DNA from: Flavobacterium johnsoniae
GTDB lineage: Bacteria > Bacteroidota > Bacteroidia > Flavobacteriales > Flavobacteriaceae
Reading direction: 5' to 3'
Assembly (NCBI RefSeq): GCF_001879205.1
Contig: NZ_MLFK01000010.1
Location: forward strand, 310,001-374,000
DNA: 64,000 nucleotides
Shown in pieces: positions 46,268 through 53,014 of the stretch. The position numbers were made by a program, and so were the translations under genes. Below the pieces are notes generated by a model, which saw nothing but the letters and a program-made list of their open reading frames with translations, did not search any database and was not told the origin of the DNA. Positions within the stretch are counted from its first letter, which is position 1, and each line of letters opens with the position of its first letter.

Positions 46268-46369
46268 TTAACCCACTATGCCAAACTCTATATCTTCTAT
46301 TAATGAACCCAAAAAATATCCATTATCATCTATTTTCTCTAAAAATTTGTTTTTTTGCGGTATTGTCAC
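46268..46369 (-). pseudogene. Short coding-like remnant in the 45,819-46,475 gap
   Basis: On the minus strand a frame from a GTG at 46369 encodes a protein-like stretch (VTIPQKNKFLEKIDDNGYF, then LGSLIEDIEFGIVG) and stops at 46268. A stop lies just upstream of the GTG. It could be the C-terminal relic of a gene lost when the island was rearranged, or a small gene. No family is recognized. The remainder of the 657-base gap holds the IS21 remnant and AT-rich sequence. Confidence 0.25.
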
Positions 46370-46475
46370 CTAATATTTGATAATAATATACCCAGTGTAC
46401 CAAATGAAAATCTTCCAATAAACAAATGGATAATTGTTTAATTATATATAAACTATAATTCTAAACAAAGATATC

Positions 46476-46619
46476 ATGAAAACACTTTCTAATCACATTA
46501 AAGAAAGCTTCACACCAGTAAAAGAGGAGCAACAAACAGTTGTAGAGAATCAAACTGACAACACGGAAGAAGTTGTTAATGAAGATGAATCTGTAGAAAA
46601 AGAAAAACCGTCTGAATAA
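46476..46619 (+). CDS. 47-residue acidic small protein, MKxLSxHIxES family
   Basis: ATG at 46476 opens a frame encoding a basic amphipathic start (MKTLSNHIKESFTPVKEEQQ) and a very acidic remainder (TEEVVNEDESVEKEKPSE). The first eleven residues closely match the start of the 54-residue protein encoded at 50237-50401 (MKSLSKHIQES). Its stop lies within a terminator hairpin. No function is known to me. Shared N-termini on otherwise unrelated small proteins suggest a common recognition or targeting signal. Confidence 0.55.
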   Translation: MKTLSNHIKESFTPVKEEQQTVVENQTDNTEEVVNEDESVEKEKPSE

Positions 46620-46628
46620 GACGGTTTT
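46604..46628. terminator. Bidirectional terminator between the small gene and the SEFIR gene
   Basis: AAAACCGTCT at 46604-46613 pairs perfectly with AGACGGTTTT at 46619-46628. It overlaps the stop codons of both convergent genes. Confidence 0.8.
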
Positions 46629-47646
46629 ATCGAAAATTTTTAGATTTATCTTCGTTTTGGTAACGAGCTAAAACAGAAAATACTTCATGAACTAAACTTT
46701 CTGAAGTGAATGTTTCCTGTTTGGTTTTCCAAACAATATTTTTCTCAGTATCAAAATCAAATTTACATTTATAACTTTTAAGTCTTCTCGGTTCTTCTCC
46801 AGGAAAATATCCGAAACCATTGGGGTTGGGATATCCTTTAAAAAATTGTAATTCTACTTCGCCGTGTTTTGCTGTATTGGTGTACGTACCTATTATTGAT
46901 AATTTTGCAAAAAATTCATTACAGATAACAAATATAGAATCTCTATATGTTGCGGTATGAGTGAAATTGAAAAAAGTATTTTCATTATAAAATTCAATTT
47001 TCTCTTTTATAGAATCATAAATTTTCCCAATCTCACTCTCAAAAATTTGAGCACCTTCACGAGAATCCAATAATCTGTCTAATTCATTATTTAAAGATTC
47101 TTTTCTTTCTAATTCTTTTGCTAAATCTAATATTGGATCGATGTTGATGTTGTTTTCGAAGTCCGGAATTTCTCCTAACTTAGGTTTTTTAATTAAAGGT
47201 TTTCCATATATAATTTTTGACAATTCATACAATTTATTAATGTATTCTTTATCATTAACCATGTCATGGTATAACTTAGATTTCAAATGAATAGGAGAAG
47301 ATATCTGCAAATTTCCTTCTCTTAAGATAGGAATGAATTTTATTTGTGAAATTGGTGAAGCGAAAATCTCTTGTGATATAATTGAAGTTTCGAATCCAAC
47401 TCCTCTTTCTCTATTTTCTGCCTTTAGTTTATAATTTGGTGTAAGAATTACAAGAACTTTATCAGCTTCCGTAATTGATGTTTCCATAAAATGAGTCAAC
47501 TCCTTTCCAGCGCTTAATTCATATTGGTCTAGTATTACATCAACTCCAAACTTAGACATCAAATCATTCGCTAATGTTTGTACCCAATCTTGATGTTCTT
47601 GACCATCCCAAGAATACGATATAAATACTTTTTCTCTCTTTAACAT
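46627..47646 (-). CDS. SEFIR-domain (TIR-like) protein, last gene of a three-gene operon
   Basis: The 339-residue protein opens with a SEFIR domain (about 1-150): box 1 VFISYSW (7-13), box 2 VILDQYELSAGKELTHFME (38-55) and box 3 GVGFETSIISQEIF (83-95). The Trp of the usual D-x-W-D/E motif is Tyr here. A short linker leads to a C-terminal half (about 165-339) with a charged helix (LAKELERKESLNNELDRLL) and a beta-rich end of unknown family. Bacterial SEFIR proteins are known as antiphage effectors that act on NAD. It follows membrane-protein and small-protein genes on the same strand, so a sensor or partner role for those is plausible. Confidence 0.8.
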   Translation of the reverse strand: MLKREKVFISYSWDGQEHQDWVQTLANDLMSKFGVDVILDQYELSAGKELTHFMETSITEADKVLVILTPNYKLKAENRERGVGFETSIISQEIFASPISQIKFIPILREGNLQISSPIHLKSKLYHDMVNDKEYINKLYELSKIIYGKPLIKKPKLGEIPDFENNINIDPILDLAKELERKESLNNELDRLLDSREGAQIFESEIGKIYDSIKEKIEFYNENTFFNFTHTATYRDSIFVICNEFFAKLSIIGTYTNTAKHGEVELQFFKGYPNPNGFGYFPGEEPRRLKSYKCKFDFDTEKNIVWKTKQETFTSESLVHEVFSVLARYQNEDKSKNFR

Positions 47647-47676
47647 GATTTAAATTAAATTTACATTGATTATTCA

Positions 47677-48183
47677 TTATTCATTTTTCCACTTTTCATA
47701 GAGCTTTTTCGTATTCCAAAATCTAGATGAAACGCCAAAACATTCACTATAATTATCTACAGCGTCGAATAAAACATCTCTATACTCTGTTTTCCAATCT
47801 CTGTCTGAAAGATAATTATGAATAATACAATATGATAAGCGATCTAATGCGTTTAAATAGTTTTCACGAGCGACTTTTATCTTATCTTGAAATAATTCTA
47901 ATGTGTCTTCACTTAGTTCTTTCTCTGAAGAATTTATATCTATTCCATATTGACGTAAATCAAAATTACATCGATCTAAGTTTTCTTTACGTCTATTCAT
48001 CTCACTTTCTAATTCCAGAACAGTCATTAAAGTGCTATTTTTTTGACCTTCTGCAAGATTTTTAAGTTGGAGCTTTACTTGTTTAATTTGATACCAAGCA
48101 ACCCATAAAACACCTCCAGAAATAAAAGCGGAGAATATTGCTGATATTGCGCTGATCCAGTCTGTAATTGAAGGACAAATCAT
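47677..48183 (-). CDS. Single-pass membrane protein, second gene of the SEFIR operon
   Basis: The 168-residue protein has one membrane helix near the N-terminus (about residues 8-31: DWISAISAIFSAFISGGVLWVAW), followed by a cytoplasmic helical region (YQIKQVKLQLKNLAEGQKNS, LELESEMNRRKENLDRC) and a C-terminal part resembling DUF4760-type proteins (NYLNALDRLSYCIIHNYLSDRDWKTEYRDVL). Its start overlaps the stop of the upstream 84-residue gene by four bases. The SEFIR gene starts 30 bases downstream. Anchoring of a TIR-like effector or detection of membrane damage are possible roles; neither is shown. Confidence 0.7.
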   Translation of the reverse strand: MICPSITDWISAISAIFSAFISGGVLWVAWYQIKQVKLQLKNLAEGQKNSTLMTVLELESEMNRRKENLDRCNFDLRQYGIDINSSEKELSEDTLELFQDKIKVARENYLNALDRLSYCIIHNYLSDRDWKTEYRDVLFDAVDNYSECFGVSSRFWNTKKLYEKWKNE

Positions 48184-48434
48184 CTATTCAGTTTTGCCAT
48201 TAATAATTCCATAACTACTTTAGCTTTATTTGAATTAGAAATAGAGTTTTGATGATCTTGAGATTTTGTTTCATAATCATTCTGATGCATTTTAAAGTAA
48301 GTCAGCATTTCAGGAATTGACACACCTGATAACTTTAAAATTGGAATAATTTGATCTAGAACAGAATTTATTTCTAGTGGAGAATCGGCTGATTTAAGTT
48401 TTTCAAAATACTGACGAATAATATCTTCTTTCAT
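48180..48434 (-). CDS. 84-residue soluble protein, first gene of the SEFIR operon
   Basis: The product is a small mostly helical protein (MKEDIIRQYFEKLKSADSPL, then NSVLDQIIPILKLSGVSIPEMLTYFKMH) with a polar Ser/Asn linker and a final helix (KAKVVMELLMAKLNR). It shows no known motif. The ATGA overlap with the membrane protein gene indicates coupled translation. A repressor or adaptor role is conceivable, but there is no helix-turn-helix that I can identify. Confidence 0.6.
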   Translation of the reverse strand: MKEDIIRQYFEKLKSADSPLEINSVLDQIIPILKLSGVSIPEMLTYFKMHQNDYETKSQDHQNSISNSNKAKVVMELLMAKLNR

Positions 48435-48510
48435 ATAAAAAGGTAATTTTTAAAAAGCAATTTAATATTAAAAATGTCTCAATAATTAATCAATTTATAA
48501 GAGTTTTCAA

Positions 48511-48518
48511 CAAAATTA
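48511..48518 (-). promoter_or_regulatory. Candidate -7 box (TAATTTTG, minus strand) for the SEFIR operon
   Basis: TAATTTTG on the minus strand matches TAnnTTTG and lies 77 bases upstream of the first operon gene. A -33 TTG is not evident. Confidence 0.4.
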
Positions 48519-48557
48519 TAACCATAAATTAGTTATAGTAAAATGTAGCCAGCAAAA

Positions 48558-48583
48558 ATAACCGCCTCAAATAAGACGGTTAT
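48558..48583 (-). terminator. Hairpin after the 306-residue gene
   Basis: ATAACCGCCT at 48558-48567 pairs with AGACGGTTAT at 48574-48583 with one mismatch. It separates the 306-residue gene from the SEFIR operon; no strong U run follows. Confidence 0.5.
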
Positions 48584-48600
48584 ATAATGATTTTTTACAA

Positions 48601-49521
48601 CTACATGCTCAATATTCCTTTTGAAGCACCTAAATTATCTGTAAAATGTCGTCTTAAACCTGTCATTTGATCAAACGGTGTGAAAGAATAATTTCCTGCA
48701 TATTGCTCTCCAAGTTTTGAAAGTTGATCGTTAAGCTTTTGTGCTTGTGTCGTTGCATTTTTCCAAGCATTTATATTAGCAGTTGACATTTTGCTCTTTT
48801 GAATACGATAAAGACCTAAAAACTTATCAAGATTTTTTGAATGCAGAACTGTTTGCTGAACTAATGATTTTAGCTTAATCTGATAATTATCTAATGAAGT
48901 AATGTAAGATGTATTCTTTTTCATTTCATTGAAAGTCCAGTTATCTAATTTTATTTCACAGGTTTTGGATTTGATAAAATAATAATTCTCATAATAAGCT
49001 TCATTTGTTTGGTAAACTTTGTACCCCTGTTTCTGAACGATTTTTATAAGTTCATTCGTTTTTGCGTAATCAGAGATATATTTGATGCTTTCGTCTTTTA
49101 CAGCATACAATTTACCAGAAGAATCATTTTTGTAGATGCTATAAATTGTTTCACTTAAACTACCGTCATTGTTGTATTCTAACGAACTATCCACTAGCTC
49201 ACTTTCGATATATTTCCCTCGACGGTCACCTCTTCTTGCATAACGATATGTAATTGGAGTAGCTGAATATGAACCGATGATTTCGTCATCATTTACAAGT
49301 TCATTACTCATAAATAAAAGAGGTCTTCTGGTTTCGATAATTGTGTCATGAATTATCCGTTGTAACTTCAAATCTTTTTCTTTCATGAGTTTACAGATGT
49401 CCTTTGTGATTGATAAAGAATTGTTTTCTTGACCGACTGTCTGTGTAGAAAATAAGAATGTAGAAATGGAAATAATCGCGTACGCGAAATGCATACAGTA
49501 CTTTTGGTAGTGCTTTTTCAT
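48601..49521 (-). CDS. Secreted protein of unknown function
   Basis: The 306-residue product has a signal peptide of about 30 residues (AYAIISISTFLFSTQTVGQ). The body is a mixed fold with Tyr-rich strands (TYRYARRGDRRGKYIESEL, YYENYYFIKSKTCEIKLDN) and a helical C-terminal third (LKSLVQQTVLHSKNLDKFLGL). I recognize no family. The structured RNA described at 49556-49743 lies directly upstream on the same strand, so that RNA could be this gene's leader. Confidence 0.55.
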   Translation of the reverse strand: MKKHYQKYCMHFAYAIISISTFLFSTQTVGQENNSLSITKDICKLMKEKDLKLQRIIHDTIIETRRPLLFMSNELVNDDEIIGSYSATPITYRYARRGDRRGKYIESELVDSSLEYNNDGSLSETIYSIYKNDSSGKLYAVKDESIKYISDYAKTNELIKIVQKQGYKVYQTNEAYYENYYFIKSKTCEIKLDNWTFNEMKKNTSYITSLDNYQIKLKSLVQQTVLHSKNLDKFLGLYRIQKSKMSTANINAWKNATTQAQKLNDQLSKLGEQYAGNYSFTPFDQMTGLRRHFTDNLGASKGILSM

Positions 49522-49555
49522 TTTTGTGGTAGTTAGGATTTATAAATGTTTAGTG

Positions 49556-49743
49556 AAAAAAGAAGCGTGGACAATTACACCAAGCTAAATCCTGGGCTAC
49601 CACACCCTAAACAAGCAATGATGCAAAGCCACGCCATATCGGCGCACCTCACATACATTATTTGCTTGTTAAATCGAGAAGCAGCTGAGCTTCAGGGTGG
49701 TAGTTTAGATTTAGCAATAACGTAATTAAGCACGAATATTTTT
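49556..49743 (-). ncRNA. Putative structured RNA of about 190 nt, 6S-like rod shape
   Basis: Nested complementary segments define one long rod. From outside in, using plus-strand coordinates, they are 49566-49569 with 49731-49734; AATTAC 49573-49578 with 49722-49727; GCTAAATC 49584-49591 with 49708-49715; CTACCACACCCT 49597-49608 with 49694-49703 (two-base bulge); AACAAGCAA 49610-49618 with 49662-49670; and a terminal hairpin CGCC/GGCG at 49632-49644. A side hairpin GAAGC/GCTTC (49678-49693) sits in an internal bulge. On the minus strand a TAnnTTTG box precedes it and a U run ends it, so transcription in that direction is likely. The shape recalls 6S RNA, but identity is unproven. It could also be a leader of the 306-residue gene. 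Confidence 0.55.
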
Positions 49744-49749
49744 ACATTA

Positions 49750-49757
49750 CAAAAATA
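49750..49757 (-). promoter_or_regulatory. Candidate -7 box (TATTTTTG, minus strand) for the structured RNA
   Basis: TATTTTTG on the minus strand matches TAnnTTTG and would place the transcript start near 49743, at the base of the rod described there. The -33 position is T-rich but lacks an exact TTG. Confidence 0.45.
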
Positions 49758-49850
49758 GATAAAAAGGATAACGTGGAAAAACGAAAGAGAACAATGTTTT
49801 GATAGCTTATGAACATTGTTTTATTATAAATAACCTAAAACATTATTATC

Positions 49851-50225
49851 ATGTACAAACTTCGGCTGTATAAATTTTTAAGTATCTTTATTCCTTACTA
49901 TAAAAGGAAACTTATGGATGCAATATATAATGCAATTAAAAATGAATTTGACAATCGCATTAAAAACTATGAAAAGAGAGAATTGTTTAATTTGAACTTA
50001 ATTGATAATTTAGGAAAGAGATATGCAATTAAATATTCTGGACTTTGTCAAGAAGTAGAGTTTTCGATTGAAGTTGACTATATTGACGAGCAAATAATTT
50101 TTTCACATTACATTGGCGAATCTTATTCCAAAGCTTCTTTTGAAGTAACAGATTTCATAAGATGGATAGTAAAAATGCCAAAAGAAGATTTGATAAAAAA
50201 AATAACATTCAATTTAAGCTATTAA
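49851..50225 (+). CDS. 124-residue protein of unknown function
   Basis: The product starts with a basic, partly hydrophobic helix (MYKLRLYKFLSIFIPYYKRK), then a helix (MDAIYNAIKNEFDNRIKNYEKR) and a beta-rich part (KRYAIKYSGLCQEVEFSIEVDYIDEQIIFSHYIGESY). I recognize no family. An internal ATG at 49914 would give a shorter protein without the first helix. It lies in the accessory island and is divergent from the structured RNA. Confidence 0.5.
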   Translation: MYKLRLYKFLSIFIPYYKRKLMDAIYNAIKNEFDNRIKNYEKRELFNLNLIDNLGKRYAIKYSGLCQEVEFSIEVDYIDEQIIFSHYIGESYSKASFEVTDFIRWIVKMPKEDLIKKITFNLSY

Positions 50226-50236
50226 TCACACAACTT

Positions 50237-50401
50237 TTATTTCTCTTTGTTCTTAGTTGTTCCCCTAGTTAATGCACTATCATTGGCAGGACGTGCTCTC
50301 ATAAAGCTTGCAGTATCTTCGTCTACAATTTTCTCTTTCGAAATATCCTTGATTGGCTTTTGGTTTAATGATTCCTGTATATGTTTAGATAGTGACTTCA
50401 T
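50237..50401 (-). CDS. 54-residue small protein, MKxLSxHIxES family
   Basis: ATG at 50401 (minus strand) opens a frame encoding MKSLSKHIQESLNQKPIKDI followed by a polar tail (SKEKIVDEDT, FMRARPANDS, TRGTTKNKEK). The first eleven residues match the start of the protein at 46476 (MKTLSNHIKES) at eight positions. The product is basic, unlike that acidic relative. Plus-strand frames here are poorer in composition and run antisense to it, so this is the likely gene. Function unknown. Confidence 0.55.
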   Translation of the reverse strand: MKSLSKHIQESLNQKPIKDISKEKIVDEDTASFMRARPANDSALTRGTTKNKEK

Positions 50402-50563
50402 AAATTTTTATGTTTTGATATTTATAAACTCTAAAATATGCTTTGTTAAAATATTGTATTTTATCGAGTATATTGTTCGTTTGTCGATAATTCAGCTCTT
50501 GTCATAATATTCAGCATAAAATATTTCTCCTTTTTATTATATTTGAATCTTTATAATTATTAA

Positions 50564-51010
50564 ATGAAGAAAAAAGACAAGAAGTATATTATCGCTTTAA
50601 AGGAATACATTACAACAGCAGAAGCTAGAGTTAAATATTCTCTAGAAAGATTTGATATTTTAATTATATCACTATCAAGTGGCGGTTTAGCTTTAAGTTC
50701 TAGTCTCTACGAACATTTTACTAGTGGAGATAAAGATTTCTTGAATGTGGCTTGGATATTTTTTTCGGCAGCATTAATTATAAATCTGCTGTCGCAAATT
50801 ACAGGCTATCATGCTAATAAACTTGATATTCAATGCACAAATATTGTAATTGATGAAATAAAAGGTAAAGTAGCAGAGGATACACACAAGAAATTGGACT
50901 GTATCAAATCCATTTGTAATTTTTTAACCTCTATGCTCAATGTCTTGTCATTTATATGCCTTACCACAGCAGTTGTATTAGTAGTCCTATTTGTTAATTT
51001 AAAAAAATAA
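50564..51010 (+). CDS. Three-helix membrane protein of unknown function
   Basis: The 148-residue product has an N-terminal cytoplasmic helix (ALKEYITTAEARVKYSLERFD), two close membrane helices (about residues 27-45 and 58-78: LIISLSSGGLALSSSLYEHF, VAWIFFSAALIINLLSQITG) and a third at the C-terminus (MLNVLSFICLTTAVVLVVLF). A TATATTTG -7 box lies at 50538-50545, so the leader is very short. The layout recalls membrane partners of defence effectors such as SLATT-type proteins, but I see no specific signature. Two small genes follow closely on the same strand. Confidence 0.6.
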   Translation: MKKKDKKYIIALKEYITTAEARVKYSLERFDILIISLSSGGLALSSSLYEHFTSGDKDFLNVAWIFFSAALIINLLSQITGYHANKLDIQCTNIVIDEIKGKVAEDTHKKLDCIKSICNFLTSMLNVLSFICLTTAVVLVVLFVNLKK

Positions 51011-51014
51011 TTTT

Positions 51015-51185
51015 ATGAGTGAAGACAGAAGTAAATCAGGTGGTGGAAATGGTAATGGAAATGGTAATGGAAGTGGAAATGGTAATGGAAGTGGGAAAGG
51101 TGGTTCTCAAGAACGTACAAAAACTGAACAAGGACAACAAATTGAAAAAGGTCAGGGATCAGGAAATAGACCAAAAAGAGATTAA
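51015..51185 (+). CDS. 56-residue Gly/Asn-rich small protein
   Basis: ATG at 51015, five bases after the membrane protein's stop, opens a frame with a low-complexity Gly-Asn-Ser block (residues 9-31, repeats of GNGNG and GSGNG) between charged ends (MSEDRSKSG and QERTKTEQGQQIEKGQGSGN). The tight spacing supports co-translation with its neighbours. No family is recognized; the composition predicts a disordered protein. Confidence 0.5.
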   Translation: MSEDRSKSGGGNGNGNGNGSGNGNGSGKGGSQERTKTEQGQQIEKGQGSGNRPKRD

Positions 51186-51188
51186 TTT

Positions 51189-51356
51189 ATGAGTAAAGAA
51201 AAAGATAAAAATAAGAATGAGAGTGTAAAGCCTCACGTTAAAAAGAATGTTGTCGCATCAGCAGAATCTATAAATAAAAGGTCTCAGGCAACCAAAGAAG
51301 GTTGGAGTAAGATTGACATAAAAGGTTTGGGCGCTGGGACAAGACCTAAAAAATAA
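51189..51356 (+). CDS. 55-residue Lys-rich small protein
   Basis: ATG at 51189, three bases after the previous stop, encodes MSKEKDKNKNESVKPHVKKN, then VVASAESINKRSQATKEGWS and a tail ending GLGAGTRPKK. It is basic and probably largely disordered. It ends just before a terminator at 51361, so 50564-51356 reads as one three-gene operon of a membrane protein and two small proteins. Confidence 0.5.
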   Translation: MSKEKDKNKNESVKPHVKKNVVASAESINKRSQATKEGWSKIDIKGLGAGTRPKK

Positions 51357-51360
51357 AAGC

Positions 51361-51388
51361 CAAAACTCCATATTATTGTGGAGTTTTG
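51361..51388. terminator. Bidirectional terminator between convergent small genes
   Basis: CAAAACTCCA at 51361-51370 pairs perfectly with TGGAGTTTTG at 51379-51388 around an eight-base loop. Confidence 0.75.
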
Positions 51389-51397
51389 CATGCATTA

Positions 51398-51535
51398 CTA
51401 TTTACTTCTCTTAGTTGGAACTTTTATAGTTTCTACCTGAGTTGTTTTTGGATTCTTTTTTGCCTTTTCAATCGATATAAATTGTCCGCTTTCTGAATCT
51501 CTGCCAATTTTTCTTGTGGTTTCTTTCTTAGCCAT
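51398..51535 (-). CDS. 45-residue MAKKETTRK small basic protein
   Basis: I place the start at the ATG at 51535 because the product MAKKETTRKIGRDSESGQFI, followed by SIEKAKKNPKTTQVETIKVP and TKRSK, matches a small protein type I recall beside mobile and accessory genes in Bacteria. A longer frame from 51586 adds 17 residues of poorer fit. It is short, basic and without a defined role. Confidence 0.6.
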   Translation of the reverse strand: MAKKETTRKIGRDSESGQFISIEKAKKNPKTTQVETIKVPTKRSK

Positions 51536-51621
51536 AGCACTAATTTGTTTAAGGTTATTTGAGACAATGTATGTCAAAAACAACATTCTAAAAAGAGTAT
51601 TTATACCTGATTTTCAAATTG

Positions 51622-52869
51622 CTATATTAATTTTCCAATCAAATCCTTGTATTTCAATCTTTCGTCACTGTTAATCAACGTAAAGTTAAACTGTTCTCCC
51701 ACAGACATAGTTCTAATGTTATATCGATAGGCAAATTCATCACAATATCTATGCAAATGTTTGTCGCTCGTAAAGTGATATATTCCAACTATACCTCGTT
51801 TTAAAAGTCCCCAAAAACCTTCAATTCCATTCGTATGATATGCTCCTTTTTTAAACAGTCCTAAATTATGCTTAATAATTTCATGGCTATAATTTCTTTC
51901 CAGTCCTCGATATCCTCTCCATCCATCACTTACAATCGTAGAACCTTTCTTAACTTTCCCATCAATTATACCTTGTAGTGTTTTACCCTTCGTATTTTTT
52001 ACTACTCTAGTAAAAACCACTCCATTATTTAACATTCCAAATACAGGTGTTTTGGTTTTTAAACTTCTACCTTGTGTATTATCAATCTTTTTCCCTTTGC
52101 TACGATTTTTGTTTTTCCCTCCAACATAAGTTTCATCAACTTGCGTTATACCATCAAATTCGAAATCGTCTCTCATTCTAACCGAATTTCGAAGCCTACT
52201 TAGCATAAACCAAGCCGTTTTCTGTGTTACACCAAGTTCTCTCATTAATTGATAACTACTTACGCCCTTTTTATTAGTCGTAAATATAAAAATCGCCATA
52301 AACCATTTTTGTAAAGGAATCGTTGATTTTTCAAAGATTGTTCCAATTTTGACCGTAAAAGGTAATCTGCAATCTCGGCATTTATAACGGAATTTGCCTT
52401 CTGTTCTTCCTTTGATTTTGTAATGGTTATCACGCTGGCTTCCACAATGTGGACATATTGGTTCGCCATTCCATCGAAGTTTTTCTAAGTGTTCACGACA
52501 TGCTGTTTCTGAGTTTAAAGTACTCATCATGTCAAATACTGATTTAAAAATCTTAGCAGTATTAAGTTCAATATCAGGATGTTTGCTCATCTTTGTTTTA
52601 TTAAAAATAATACTTTTTGGTTTAATTGGTAAGTTTTTTCTTATCTTTCTTAAACAAGTTGTTAACAATTTTACTGGGTCAGGGAACACAATTTGTGCAG
52701 GTTTAGGAGCTTCTTCTAGCCTCCATTTAATAAGTAAATATCTTAGAATATCTTCCCAAGCATCTTGAATTGAAGTTGGTTCGAAAGTGGAATGGATTTC
52801 TTGATAATCAATTTGTGAGAAATCGAATACTTCGGAACATGATATGAAATCGTATTTTACAGTTGCCAT
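51622..52869 (-). mobile_element. IS1595-family (ISXO2-like) transposase with unusual N-terminal extension
   Basis: The 415-residue transposase has the ISXO2 zinc ribbon (CREHLEKLRWNGEPICPHCG, then RYKCRDC; about 123-172), followed by a helix-turn-helix and a DDE-type catalytic core with Asp245 (QVDETYVGG), Asp315 (VSDGWRGY) and the NGIEGFWGLLKRG end. Most family members start close to the zinc ribbon; here about 110 extra residues precede it (MATVKYDFISCSEVFDFSQI on) and match nothing I know. Clear terminal inverted repeats were not found at either end, so the full element boundaries are undefined. It sits between the two SEFIR genes. Confidence 0.85.
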
Positions 52870-53014
52870 AATTTTCTATTTAGAATTATGGCGAATTCAA
52901 CAACATTTAAAAATGAAATGGATTTGATTTGAAAAAGCTTGAAATTGAGTAATTTTTGACTACTTGTAATTGTGATTTTATACTCCTATTTTTACAATTT
53001 TTAAAAATTGAATT

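Noticed and set aside
49556..49743. The structured RNA as a retron, group II intron or tmRNA
   Set aside because: No reverse transcriptase is nearby, no intron domain V-type hairpin is visible, and no tagging frame or tRNA-like end is present.
50247..50507. An 86-codon plus-strand open frame with a hydrophobic middle
   Set aside because: It is antisense to the minus-strand 54-residue gene, whose start matches another small protein in the island. Its composition is unlike a real Flavobacterium protein.
51060..51120. A GGAAATGGTAATGG-type repeat that might be a microsatellite or part of a CRISPR array
   Set aside because: The repeats are codons of a Gly/Asn-rich protein in an intact frame. 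There are no spacers of constant length. No CRISPR array or cas gene was seen anywhere in the window.
52260..52768. Frames in both strands across the transposase gene as extra small genes
   Set aside because: They lie inside the transposase coding sequence in other frames, and the transposase frame itself carries the motifs and a regular codon pattern.
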